A stretch of 64,000 nucleotides of DNA, taken from contig CAZVYX010000003.1 of assembly GCA_964631725.1 (NCBI GenBank), positions 95,448 to 159,447 on the forward strand, in the 5' to 3' direction. Of the stretch, positions 8,645 to 16,952 are shown in pieces; position 1 is the stretch's first letter, and each line of letters opens with the position of its first letter. The stretch comes from GCA-2731375 sp964631725. GTDB taxonomy: Bacteria > Pseudomonadota > Alphaproteobacteria > GCA-2731375. The notes beneath the pieces were generated by a model. It saw nothing but the letters and a program-made list of their open reading frames with translations. It was not told the origin of the DNA and ran no database searches. The position numbers were made by a program, and so were the translations under genes.

Positions 8645-9602
8645 TCTGCTCCAACAGGCGGCGGTGGGCCTGCAGACTGTCGGTGATCATCAAGGCTGCC
8701 TGGACCGCGTCCCGGCCCGCTTCGCCGTTGACCGCCGGAGTTTCCCGGTTTCGCACGCAGCGCACGAAATCCGCTATTTCATGGGCCAGGGCGTCGGCTT
8801 CCTCGAAACTGAATTCCTCGGTTTCGATGTTGGGAATGCCGGGGAACATCTCGCCTTCGCCCTTGCGCCTTGACGTCACCTTGCGCTGAGCCAGATCGGC
8901 GACCAGATAGGTGTCGGGCTGGAAGATCCGCATGCTGCGCTCGGTCTTCAGGCTGACCCGGCTGGCGGTCAGATTGGCGGCGCAGCCGGAGCCGAAGCCC
9001 AGGCGGGCCGAGACGATATCCTCGCCCTCGGACACCACCGCCGCGCCCACGGCATCGACGGAAATCAAGGGCGCTCCCACCAGGGCCATGATCAGGTCGA
9101 TATCGTGGATCATCAGATCCAGCACCACATTGACGTCCTTGGCCCGGGGCTGAAACGGCGCGATACGGTTGGCCTCGATAAACAGCGGCTTCGTGACCCG
9201 TTCGGCCAGGGCAAAGTAGGCGGGGGAAAACCGCTCCAGATGCCCCACCTGCAGGGTCAGGCCCCTGGCCTTGGCCGTGGCGACCAGGGCATTGGCGCTG
9301 TCCACGGTCTCGGTGATCGGTTTCTCCACCAACAGATGCAGGCCCATTTCCAACAATTCCAGGCCAACCTGGTGATGCAGGCTGGTGGGCACGGTCAGCG
9401 ATACCGCATCGGCCAGACCGGCCAGTTCGCGATAGTCCCGCAGGGCCCGGCAGTTCAACTCGGCCGCGACCTCCGCCCCGCGTTCGGCATCCTGGTCAAC
9501 CACGGCAACCAGATCGACGTCGTCCATGGCGGCGTATTTTTGCGCATGCAGGCTGCCGAAATGACCGACCCCGACCACGGCAACAGCTAAACGTTCAGGC
9601 AT
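8631..9602 (-). CDS. Gfo/Idh/MocA family NAD(P)-dependent sugar oxidoreductase
   Basis: 323 aa from the ATG at 9602 (MPERLAVAVVGVGHFGSLH), which has GGGGCGAAGG just upstream; an ATG six codons earlier has no ribosome site. The N-terminal Rossmann motif is VVGVGHFG, the family signature is VEKPIT, and the substrate-domain segment VLDLMIHDIDL holds the likely catalytic His. The pattern GHLERFSPAYF together with VLDLMIHDIDL recalls the UDP-GlcNAc 3-dehydrogenase GnnA group that makes the diamino lipid A sugar, but no partner GnnB or lpx gene is nearby, so that is a hypothesis. Confidence 0.85.
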   Translation of the reverse strand: MPERLAVAVVGVGHFGSLHAQKYAAMDDVDLVAVVDQDAERGAEVAAELNCRALRDYRELAGLADAVSLTVPTSLHHQVGLELLEMGLHLLVEKPITETVDSANALVATAKARGLTLQVGHLERFSPAYFALAERVTKPLFIEANRIAPFQPRAKDVNVVLDLMIHDIDLIMALVGAPLISVDAVGAAVVSEGEDIVSARLGFGSGCAANLTASRVSLKTERSMRIFQPDTYLVADLAQRKVTSRRKGEGEMFPGIPNIETEEFSFEEADALAHEIADFVRCVRNRETPAVNGEAGRDAVQAALMITDSLQAHRRLLEQSGVI

Positions 9603-9808
9603 ACCTTCGCCCCGTTCCATTCAGTGTTTGATTGTTCGATGCCTACCCCATGGAAGCGCCGGCGCAAAGCCTAATTTGCCATGAATATGTTCGAAGGGTT
9701 GGGCCGGGCGGCGATGCGAGAGCAGCAAGACTTGTACATATCGTGCTCCACCATAGAGCGGAGCCATCTCAAAGCTATATCGGTATCGGCGCGAAGGGAG
9801 AATTTTGC

Positions 9809-9914
9809 CTAGAGCAGGTCTCTTCAGGGCATGCTCGGATTCTTAAGAGAAAGAGCAATTGAACCAATCACTTGGTTCGCGAAAGCGGACCCAATTAATT
9901 GAAAATTGCTCTAG
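9809..9914. repeat. CTAG-bounded two-hairpin dispersed repeat, copy B, in the mttB leader
   Basis: The element starts CTAGAGCA and ends TGCTCTAG. AGAGCAATT (9852-9860) pairs with AATTGCTCT (9904-9912) and encloses GAACCAA/TTGGTTC (9861-9867, 9872-9878); a second stem is TCTCTT/AAGAGA (9819-9824, 9845-9850). Read in reverse complement it has the same order of blocks as the element at 27647-27743: CTAGAGCAA, hairpin, TTGCTCT, AT-rich joint, GCATG, CTAG end. It lies 15 bases before the methyltransferase start. The remaining 206 bases back to the dehydrogenase (9603-9808) hold nothing I recognise. Confidence 0.7.
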
Positions 9915-9929
9915 TTGATTTGTGGTAGC

Positions 9930-11516
9930 ATGGACTCCTTCATGACTGATGCGAAACCAGACCCATCCAAACCTCGAAAAGGCCGGCGCGGCGGCCGCGA
10001 AGCGCGTGTCCGAAGGCGCCGGGAACCTTCGCGCGCGCAATCACCACATGGCCCCGAGGGAGGTGCCTATAAGCCGCTGTCGCAAGGCCAGTTGAAGCAG
10101 ATCCTCGACAGCGCCCATCAACTGCTTGAGACCATCGGCATGGGCCTCTCCGGCGAGTTGCCCCCCGCTGCCAGGCAGATGCTGGAGAATGGCGCGCGCC
10201 TGAGCGAGCACGAACGGATCCTGATTCCCCGCGCCATGGTGGAGGATGCGGTGGCCAAGACGCCGTCATCGTGGACCTTGCATGCCCTCGATCCCGACCG
10301 CGCCATAGAGATCGCGCCGGGCCGGCCGCATTTCGGCACCGCGGGCGGCGCGGTCATGATCCTGGATGGCGAGAGCGGGAGATACCGCGAAACCGCGTTG
10401 CGGGACGTATACGACCAGGCGCGTCTGGTCGATACCTTGGCAAACATTCATTGGTGCTACCGCACACCGGTCGCGCGGGATATGGAAACCGCCGAATTGC
10501 TGGATATCAACACCGCCTATGCATTGCTGCGCGGCACCTCAATGCCGATTGGCCTTTCCTTGAGCTCGGTTGAGAATGTCAGGTCGGTGGTACAAATGTT
10601 CGACCTCGCACTTGGCCGCGAGGGACAATTCAAGCACACCCCGATCGCACATATGGTTCAGGGCGCCGGCGTGCCGCCGCTGCGGTTTTCCCATGGACGA
10701 TGCCTGATCAAGGAGGAAGTCATCCGGCAAGGCTTTCCAATCATGGTTGCCTCGGCGCCGCAAGCGGGCGCCACTTCGCCGGCGGCGCTTGCCGGCTCCA
10801 TCGTTCAGACCACGGCCGAGGTCCTGGCCGGCATCGTTTACGCCAATACCGTAGTGCCAGGTTGTCCGCTGACCTTCGCGGCGTGGCCATTCGTGTCGGA
10901 TCTGCGCACCGGGGCCATGTCGGGGGGCTCGGGCGAGCAGGCTGTCCTGATGGCGGCGGCGGCTCAGGTCGCCTGTCATCTCAACATTCCGGCCAGTGTC
11001 GCCGCCGGCATGACGGATGCAAAACTACCCGATGCCCAGTCCGGCTTCGAGAAAGGCATCACCACCACCCTCGCGGGGCAGGCGGGCGCGGCGATGATCC
11101 ACGAATCCGCCGGCATGCATGCGAGTCTGTTGGGCTGTTCGCTGGAAAGCTTCGTCATCGACGACGATATGCTTGGCAACGTATTGCGCACCATCGAAGG
11201 CTTCCACCTCTCCACATCGGCGCTATCGATTGAGACCATCGCCGATGTCAACATCGATGGCGCCGGCCATTATCTGGGGGAGGCACAGACCCTGGATTTG
11301 ATGCAATCCGAGTACCGCTATCCAACTCTGAGCGACCGCCAGTCGATAACGGAATGGGAGGAAGATGACGCCCAGAGCGTGGCGGACCGGGCAAGGGCCT
11401 ATACGAAACGCATATTGTCGAACCATCACCCGGCGCATATCCCGGACGAAACGGACGACAGAATTCGTGCGGCCTTCGATATCCGCCTTTCAAAGCAGGC
11501 GATTGGCCGGGGGTGA
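9930..11516 (+). CDS. MttB superfamily (trimethylamine/betaine) methyltransferase, non-pyrrolysine type
   Basis: 528 aa, in the length range of the MttB family, and read without any in-frame TAG, so it is of the non-pyrrolysine kind typified by glycine betaine methyltransferase MtgB. Recognisable segments are FGTAGGAVM, SLSSVENV, the AAALAGSIVQTTAEVLAGIVYANTV-like stretch (about 295-320), SGGSGEQAVLMAAAAQ and DAKLPDAQSGFEKG. The enzyme would move a methyl group from a quaternary or tertiary amine to a corrinoid protein, but no corrinoid protein or reductive activator is encoded here. The N-terminal 40 residues are very basic (RKGRRGGREARVRRRRE), common in alphaproteobacterial homologues. The start is uncertain: ATG at 9930 or 9942, or a TTG at 9915. 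Confidence 0.88.
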   Translation: MDSFMTDAKPDPSKPRKGRRGGREARVRRRREPSRAQSPHGPEGGAYKPLSQGQLKQILDSAHQLLETIGMGLSGELPPAARQMLENGARLSEHERILIPRAMVEDAVAKTPSSWTLHALDPDRAIEIAPGRPHFGTAGGAVMILDGESGRYRETALRDVYDQARLVDTLANIHWCYRTPVARDMETAELLDINTAYALLRGTSMPIGLSLSSVENVRSVVQMFDLALGREGQFKHTPIAHMVQGAGVPPLRFSHGRCLIKEEVIRQGFPIMVASAPQAGATSPAALAGSIVQTTAEVLAGIVYANTVVPGCPLTFAAWPFVSDLRTGAMSGGSGEQAVLMAAAAQVACHLNIPASVAAGMTDAKLPDAQSGFEKGITTTLAGQAGAAMIHESAGMHASLLGCSLESFVIDDDMLGNVLRTIEGFHLSTSALSIETIADVNIDGAGHYLGEAQTLDLMQSEYRYPTLSDRQSITEWEEDDAQSVADRARAYTKRILSNHHPAHIPDETDDRIRAAFDIRLSKQAIGRG

Positions 11517-11583
11517 GACGCCTCGAACCGCGGCTTCCGCTGATTGCCCAGTATCAAGCAAGGCCGCATACGACAAAATCGCT

Positions 11584-12030
11584 CTAGCTGCGATAGCTCC
11601 GTGGCCGCGCCAGGACGGCATCCAGCAGGGACAGATCGCCCGGTTCTACAGTGTTGCCTTGCGGGAACGGCGGGCCCGGCTGCACGCCGATAAGCCGGCG
11701 CACGCGGTCGTCCTGATAGTAACAGTCGTAGATGCGGAACAGCAGCGCATCAAACGCCCGTGGATCGGTCCTGGAATATTCTTGCGCCAATGCAAGGCGG
11801 GCGGACAACGGCTGGTCGGAAAATTCGTCGTCGAAATGATTCACTATTGCCACGAGCGCGGGCATGAATTCGCCCGATTGTTCCAATACATAGGCCAGAA
11901 AATCCAATTCCGAGGCACTGGGCATTGTGCCATCTTCGCTGGCCGGCAGTACCGTATCAAGCAGCGCCGACAAACGCCGCAGCTGCGCGCTGTTCAATGG
12001 ATGAGCCGTTGTAATCGCATCATTTGTCAT
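11584..12030 (-). CDS. Small partner subunit of a GMC oxidoreductase (gluconate 2-dehydrogenase subunit 3-like)
   Basis: 148 aa. The opening LNSAQLRRLSALLDTVLPASEDGTMPSA matches the start of gluconate 2-dehydrogenase subunit 3-type proteins, which accompany GMC flavoproteins. I see no Tat or Sec signal, unlike some members, so export would depend on the partner. It begins 17 bases after the GMC gene stop on the same strand. It ends facing the MttB-family gene with a 67-base gap. The family assignment is moderate and rests partly on context. Confidence 0.7.
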   Translation of the reverse strand: MTNDAITTAHPLNSAQLRRLSALLDTVLPASEDGTMPSASELDFLAYVLEQSGEFMPALVAIVNHFDDEFSDQPLSARLALAQEYSRTDPRAFDALLFRIYDCYYQDDRVRRLIGVQPGPPFPQGNTVEPGDLSLLDAVLARPRSYRS

Positions 12031-12047
12031 GGACCTGGTTCCGGATC

Positions 12048-13664
12048 TTAATCAAACAAATTGGCAAGGTTCTTCTTCATGGTATCGGCAATGTACAGCG
12101 CAAGCGCCTGGATGGTGCTGGTCGGATTGACGCCGCCGCTGGTGACGAAGATGCTGCCGTCGACGACGAACAAATTCTTCACGTCATGGCTCCGCCCCCA
12201 GGAATTGACCACCGACGATTTTGGGTCATTGCCCATCCGTGCCGTGCCCAGCAAATGCCAGCCCGCCGGCCGCAATAAATCAACCGTATCGATCTTCCTG
12301 GCACCCGCCGCCTGCATCACCTCCCAGCCCCGTTCCAAACCATGGGCCAGCATCTTGCGGCTGTTCTCGCTGACCCGGTAGGTGATTTTCGGCGCCGGAA
12401 TGCCGTTGGAATCCGTCAACTGGGGATCGAGCGTAACCGTGTTGCTTTCCTCCGGCAGGTCTTCGCAGACATTGACGATGGAGGCGATGTGGTCGAACTG
12501 TTCGCGAAATGCCTCGTGATGCCCCGGGCCCCACGGTATCTCACCCGAGGCGTGGCCCCGCATTGCCATCACCAGCGGGCCCGGGCCACGGGAAATCTGC
12601 ATATTGTAGCCGCGTACAAAATCCCGGTCCCGGTCGGTTTCATAGAATTCCTTGCTGATGATACAGCAGGCCTGCGGGCCCTTGTGGCTGTCCAGCCGTT
12701 CCTCGAAGACGCCACGCACGACACTGATGGGGTGAAACATCAGGTTCTTGCCGACCAGACCGCTGCTGTTGGCAAGCCCGTCGGGAAATTGCGCTGACTT
12801 TGAATTCAGCAGGATGCGCGGCGTGCCCACACCATTGCAGGCCATGATCACGACCTCCGCCCCCTGGAAGTGCTCCCGGCCGTCGGCATCGTAATAGATC
12901 ACGCCATCGGCCATGCCGTCACCGTTCATCGTCACCTCGCGCACCCGGCATCCCGTACGCAGCTCAACACCGCTTCTGATTGCCTGGGGCCAATAGGTGA
13001 TGTCGGTGCTGGATTTGCCGCCCTGGGCACAACCCGACATGCATGTCCCAAGGTTTATGCATTTGTCCCGGCCGTCATAGGGCTGCGAAATGACGGCGCC
13101 ATCGGACGGCCACCAGTGCCATCCAAGCTTGTTGTATCCCTTCGCCATGACCTCGCCCATAAGCCCCATGGGCAGGGGGGGCAGCGGCATTTCCTTCGGT
13201 GGATACATGGGATCCCCGGCCAGGCCGGAAACCCCCATCATGCGGTCGTTTTCAACGAAGTACGGCTGTAGCTGTTCATAATCGACGGGCCAGTCGTCGG
13301 CCACGCCATCCAGGGTTTTCACCTTGAAATCGGAGGGATGCAGACGCGGGAAATGGGCCGCATAAAGAATGGTGCTGCCGCCGACGCCATTGAAATTGAC
13401 AACATCAATGGGCGAGTCGTCGCCATTGATGGGATAGTCCGTATCCAGCCCCCGCACGTTCGGGTCTATGGAATAGGCGCCAAACTGCTGCGCCTCCCAA
13501 TTCCTGGCGGCCGTCGGATATTTTGACGATGATGTCCAATCACCCTGTTCCAGGCACAGAATGCGCATCCGCGTTTCGGCCAAACTCCATGCAACCGCGG
13601 CGCCGGAAGCGCCAGCCCCGATGATCAGAACATCCACCGGATCGTGATCGGACGCATTTTTCAT
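12048..13664 (-). CDS. GMC family FAD-dependent oxidoreductase
   Basis: 538 aa. The FAD-binding motif IIGAGASGAAV is at about 14-24, the GMC signature NGVGGSTILYAAHFPR follows near residue 94, and the active-site pair is H470 in GWHLLGTARMG and N513 in GGVNPTSTIQA. A cluster of cysteines (CINLGTCMSGCAQGG, about 195-209) resembles that in gluconate/sugar dehydrogenase flavoprotein subunits. It oxidises an alcohol or sugar; the substrate is unknown. The start has AAGGGAA upstream. It forms an operon with the small subunit-like gene downstream. Confidence 0.88.
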   Translation of the reverse strand: MKNASDHDPVDVLIIGAGASGAAVAWSLAETRMRILCLEQGDWTSSSKYPTAARNWEAQQFGAYSIDPNVRGLDTDYPINGDDSPIDVVNFNGVGGSTILYAAHFPRLHPSDFKVKTLDGVADDWPVDYEQLQPYFVENDRMMGVSGLAGDPMYPPKEMPLPPLPMGLMGEVMAKGYNKLGWHWWPSDGAVISQPYDGRDKCINLGTCMSGCAQGGKSSTDITYWPQAIRSGVELRTGCRVREVTMNGDGMADGVIYYDADGREHFQGAEVVIMACNGVGTPRILLNSKSAQFPDGLANSSGLVGKNLMFHPISVVRGVFEERLDSHKGPQACCIISKEFYETDRDRDFVRGYNMQISRGPGPLVMAMRGHASGEIPWGPGHHEAFREQFDHIASIVNVCEDLPEESNTVTLDPQLTDSNGIPAPKITYRVSENSRKMLAHGLERGWEVMQAAGARKIDTVDLLRPAGWHLLGTARMGNDPKSSVVNSWGRSHDVKNLFVVDGSIFVTSGGVNPTSTIQALALYIADTMKKNLANLFD

Positions 13665-14029
13665 GACTATTCCCTTGGCTCAAAAGGCATCGCGATGAGT
13701 ATAGAACAAATACACCGGCATTCCCCTAATCATCGTGGGCGCCCGATCGGCCGTTCATTTGCGGCACGGTGTCGAGGCAACGGCACCTCCAAACGGACCG
13801 GTTGCAATCGAATTTCGACGCCCTGGCAAACCCCACTACTCTGAAAATGGCGCGCGGGATGCCCAACCCGGCCAAAACGGATTTCCGCGTCGCTCTCAAG
13901 AACCGCCATGGCATTGGAATTTTCACATTTCCGAGTTTGACCCGGAGCGCGCATTATTGCGAATTATCCAAATACTTGTTTTCGTCTTGTAGCCGGTGTT
14001 TGCCTTTGTCAGCTAACTTTGTCCCGCAT
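13665..14029. other. Intergenic, no gene supported
   Basis: 365 bases upstream of the GMC gene and downstream of a GNAT gene. Short frames occur on both strands but none has a ribosome site, codon preference or recognisable product. The half nearest the GNAT gene is AT-richer than the surroundings and could hold the promoter region or decayed sequence. Confidence 0.5.
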
Positions 14030-14572
14030 CTACGCTGATCGTAAGTCCTTGGTCATATGAATGTCGTCGGGCTCTAATTCCATGAGTTCTGGAATGAGAT
14101 CATCTGTTGGCGCGAATCCAAGGGATCGATAGAAATTCACCGCCGACCTGGATGGTGCCGCCGATACATAGATCCGATATGCACCAGCCTTTATCGATGC
14201 ATCTTCCATTCTCTTCGTGATCAGTGTCGCTATCCCACTGCGTCGCTGAGCCCTGCTTACGTGAAGAAACGCAAGCTGGGCGACTTTTGGTCTAATCTCA
14301 TATCGAATTATCCCGATGCCAATCATTCCGCACCCGTCAAACGCTCCGATTGCGTCCGCACCCGCTTTCATGTGGGCAAGGCAGAATTTTTTTGTGTCCT
14401 CAAGGGAATGGCCGCCGCCGCCATGCTGAAACCAATTGGGAACGTCGATATCCGCTTCCGTGGCAACCAGTTGGCCTTCACCAATCGAATAGGTGAGATC
14501 GATATGTTCAGACCGGTCAATTTCGGCAAGTCTCTCAATATCAGTGGCAGGCAGCCATTTCAGCTTCACCAT
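14030..14572 (-). CDS. GNAT family N-acetyltransferase
   Basis: 180 aa. The acetyl-CoA binding motif is RAQRRSGIATLITKRM (about 107-122), preceded by the beta strand AQLAFLHVS and followed by IYVSAAPSRSAVNFYRSLGF, the usual C-terminal GNAT element. The acceptor is unknown. Base composition is lower in GC than most neighbours, which may mean it arrived separately. The ATG has AGAGAGG upstream. The short palindrome at 14593-14608 separates it from the SDR gene on the same strand. Confidence 0.85.
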   Translation of the reverse strand: MVKLKWLPATDIERLAEIDRSEHIDLTYSIGEGQLVATEADIDVPNWFQHGGGGHSLEDTKKFCLAHMKAGADAIGAFDGCGMIGIGIIRYEIRPKVAQLAFLHVSRAQRRSGIATLITKRMEDASIKAGAYRIYVSAAPSRSAVNFYRSLGFAPTDDLIPELMELEPDDIHMTKDLRSA

Positions 14573-14592
14573 ATTACCTCTCTAGAAGAATC

Positions 14593-14608
14593 CCCGCGTC
14601 GACGCGGG
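14593..14608. repeat. Perfect 16-base GC palindrome flanked by AGAAT
   Basis: CCCGCGTC followed by its complement GACGCGGG, with AGAAT at 14587-14591 and again at 14611-14615. This resembles the short REP-like hairpins with a GC core that are scattered in many proteobacterial genomes. It lies between two genes read on the minus strand and could attenuate or terminate transcription. Confidence 0.45.
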
Positions 14609-14654
14609 CAAGAATATGTCCTCTGACAGCCACTTGGTTTGCCTTGAATACCCC

Positions 14655-15440
14655 TTAGGTTCCGAACACCGCCGTCGATCTGCCACCGTCGCAGGTGATC
14701 AGCGCGCCCGTGGTGTAGGCCGAGGCGCGGGAGGACAGGAAGATGGCGACGCCGGCGATGTCCTCGGGCATGCCGATGCGCTTGCGCGGGTTGCTTGCGC
14801 GGATGCGGTCGCCGTGGACGCGAATGGTTTCCGCCATCATCTGGCTTTGAAAGGCGCCCGGCGCGATGGTGTTGACCAGGATGTCGTCGGCCGCCAGCTT
14901 GGCCGCCAACACCTGGGTCAGGTAATGCAGCCCGGCCTTCGATGCCGCATAGGAATAGTTCTCGATCGACGGAATCATCATCGCATCGATCGAGCCGATG
15001 TTGATCACCCGGGCGGGCTCATCGGCACTGGCCGCCGCGCGCAGTTGCGGCAACAGGGATTTGGTCAGATAGAAGGGACCCTTGACGTTGGTGTTCATCA
15101 CCTTGTCCCAGCCGGATTCGGGAAATTCCTCCAGCGGCGCGGCCCAGACCGCGCCGGCATTATTGACCAGGATGTCGAGCCTGTCCTCACGCCCGGCGAT
15201 CTCGCCGGCGAGATATTCCGCCCCCGCCGCGCTGGAGATGTCGGCCGGGATCGAGATGCATTCACCGCCCTGCTCCGCCATCAGACGCTCGGCCGTGGCA
15301 TCGCATACTTCCGCCTTGCGCGAGGAAATATAGACCTTCACGCCGTTGGCCAGAAAACCGGCTGCGATCATCTCGCCGATCCCGCGCGAGCCGCCGGTGA
15401 CCAGCGCCACTTTGCCTTCGACCGAAAATAGGTTCTTCAT
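14655..15440 (-). CDS. Short-chain dehydrogenase/reductase (classical SDR)
   Basis: 261 aa. The cofactor motif TGGSRGIG is at about 15-22, NNAG follows, the catalytic Ser is in NIGSIDAM, and YAASK supplies Tyr and Lys. The choice of serine-arginine in SSRKAEV after the second strand favours NADP. It resembles RhlG/FabG-type 3-oxoacyl reductases, but SDR substrates cannot be predicted by eye. It is 55 bases downstream of the amidohydrolase gene on the same strand and probably shares its transcript. Confidence 0.9.
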   Translation of the reverse strand: MKNLFSVEGKVALVTGGSRGIGEMIAAGFLANGVKVYISSRKAEVCDATAERLMAEQGGECISIPADISSAAGAEYLAGEIAGREDRLDILVNNAGAVWAAPLEEFPESGWDKVMNTNVKGPFYLTKSLLPQLRAAASADEPARVINIGSIDAMMIPSIENYSYAASKAGLHYLTQVLAAKLAADDILVNTIAPGAFQSQMMAETIRVHGDRIRASNPRKRIGMPEDIAGVAIFLSSRASAYTTGALITCDGGRSTAVFGT

Positions 15441-15495
15441 GCCGACATTTCCTCTCCGTCATAAAAGTTCTACTGAAACCTTGTAACCTGGCGGG

Positions 15496-16590
15496 CTACG
15501 CGCCAGACCCGCCTTTTCCGCCATTGTTGAGGTCGCCGAATTGCGGCACGACATCCCCGCCGACGGGCCTGAACAGCCGCGTCATGGGCAGCGTCAGGCC
15601 AAACAGGCGCGCGGCGTTACCACCTAAAATCAAATTCAGATCGTCCTGCACGATATTGAGCCTTAGTAATTGCCGCAGCGCCCAGCCCCAAACGTCGACC
15701 TGATGGTGGGGAGGCGGCTGCTTGCGAAGCTGAACGGCATATTCCGAAGGCACTTGTCCAGGCTGGCTGTGGAAGGGAATGCTGGCGCCCCAGTCGGTTC
15801 CCCACAGCAGTTTTTCGGGCCCAACGTTGGGATCCCTGAGTGCCTTTTCATAAAGCTCGGGCCACCACAGGCCGGTCTCCAGATAGACGTTGTCGTTGGC
15901 TCCCGCGACCAACAGCGCCTCGTCGAAAAAGCGCGTGCTGGCGCCGCCCTGCACACCGCCATGATCGAACACGATGGGTACGTCCGGGTATTCCTGGGCA
16001 ATGTCGAGCAACCACATCGGATGCAGGGTCTCCGGCCAGAAATGGTGGGTCAGGGGATAGCCCATGACCACGCCGCTGTGCACGCGGACCACGGTTTTGT
16101 GCTTGCGGGCGACCTCCAGTGTCGGCCGCATTTCGTCCAGGCGATCGGTCTGGGAGGTGGTTGTGAGCCTGTCGTGATTGGTCGGCAGACCCTCGCCGAT
16201 ACCGACGAACTTGCCGCTCGCCAGCAACTTGTCCAGTTCCGCCGCCGCCGCCTTGGCCGACCAGGGCTCACCAGTATCGCGGCACTTTTGCAAGGTCTCG
16301 GTCGGCGAACACACCGCGACGAATTTGTCGGGATGGCGCGCCACCAATTCCAGGTTCAGTTCATTGGTCATGCCGAACGCCGGCAACAGAACGCACATAT
16401 CGACGCGATAGGCATCCATGTCGAACAGCAAACGGCTGGAATTGTCATAGGGTTCCGCCGTGGCGATAACGGCAGCCAGATCATTGTAGGATAGATGCCC
16501 CTTTATTCTCGGATTCTTGAAGCTATCCTTGCCCGGAGCAAACCGTTGGGAGTGGACGTGCGTATCAACGATAAAGCGTCCCAGTTTCAT
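15496..16590 (-). CDS. Amidohydrolase 2 family metal-dependent hydrolase/decarboxylase
   Basis: 364 aa. The N-terminal metal site is DTHVHS (H11, H13), further histidines occur in VRVHSGVV and FDHGG, and the C-terminal metal Asp lies in LLWGTDWG, followed by the family ending ILGGNAARLFGL. This is the PF04909 fold, which contains ACMSD-type decarboxylases and lactone or ester hydrolases, often in aromatic compound breakdown. A GAGGAG ribosome site precedes the ATG. The SDR gene follows on the same strand. Confidence 0.87.
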   Translation of the reverse strand: MKLGRFIVDTHVHSQRFAPGKDSFKNPRIKGHLSYNDLAAVIATAEPYDNSSRLLFDMDAYRVDMCVLLPAFGMTNELNLELVARHPDKFVAVCSPTETLQKCRDTGEPWSAKAAAAELDKLLASGKFVGIGEGLPTNHDRLTTTSQTDRLDEMRPTLEVARKHKTVVRVHSGVVMGYPLTHHFWPETLHPMWLLDIAQEYPDVPIVFDHGGVQGGASTRFFDEALLVAGANDNVYLETGLWWPELYEKALRDPNVGPEKLLWGTDWGASIPFHSQPGQVPSEYAVQLRKQPPPHHQVDVWGWALRQLLRLNIVQDDLNLILGGNAARLFGLTLPMTRLFRPVGGDVVPQFGDLNNGGKGGSGA

Positions 16591-16952
16591 GATTACTCCT
16601 CACTGCAAAAGCGCCCAAGAACGGTTTTCAAAGCCATCTGTTCGCGCCGATACATCTTCATGGCCGCTCGTGTTTCGATTTCGTTGGCGTCCACTGGGTG
16701 CGAATGGCCGGAACGATGGCTGTCGGTCTACCTTGAGGCCTGTCCGATACGGAGCCGAGTGTAGCGGCCCGCGTCCAGGGAATCCATGCGTGCTATCGAT
16801 GAAGCCTCATTTCCGGCAATGGCACATCTAAAGCATAAACCGGCATCAGGACTTCAGGCTGATATTTTCAACTTCGCGATCCGCACCGAGCGGGTATCCT
16901 GCAAACGCATTGCGTCGGCAAAGTGCGTCGCAAGAAATCTCGGAGAAGAACC
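16591..16952. other. Divergent intergenic region, no gene supported
   Basis: 362 bases between the amidohydrolase (leftward) and the PLP enzyme (rightward). It must hold the promoters for both. Frames seen in it overlap one another and lack ribosome sites. I could not identify a convincing operator or riboswitch. Confidence 0.5.

Noticed and set aside
9632..9862. 76-codon frame before the mttB-type gene
   Set aside because: It runs into the palindromic repeat and lacks a ribosome site.
11571..11587. AAATCGCTCTAG at the end of the GMC small subunit gene as a third CTAG repeat copy
   Set aside because: Only the end block resembles the repeat; no matching left end or hairpin is present within 120 bases upstream.
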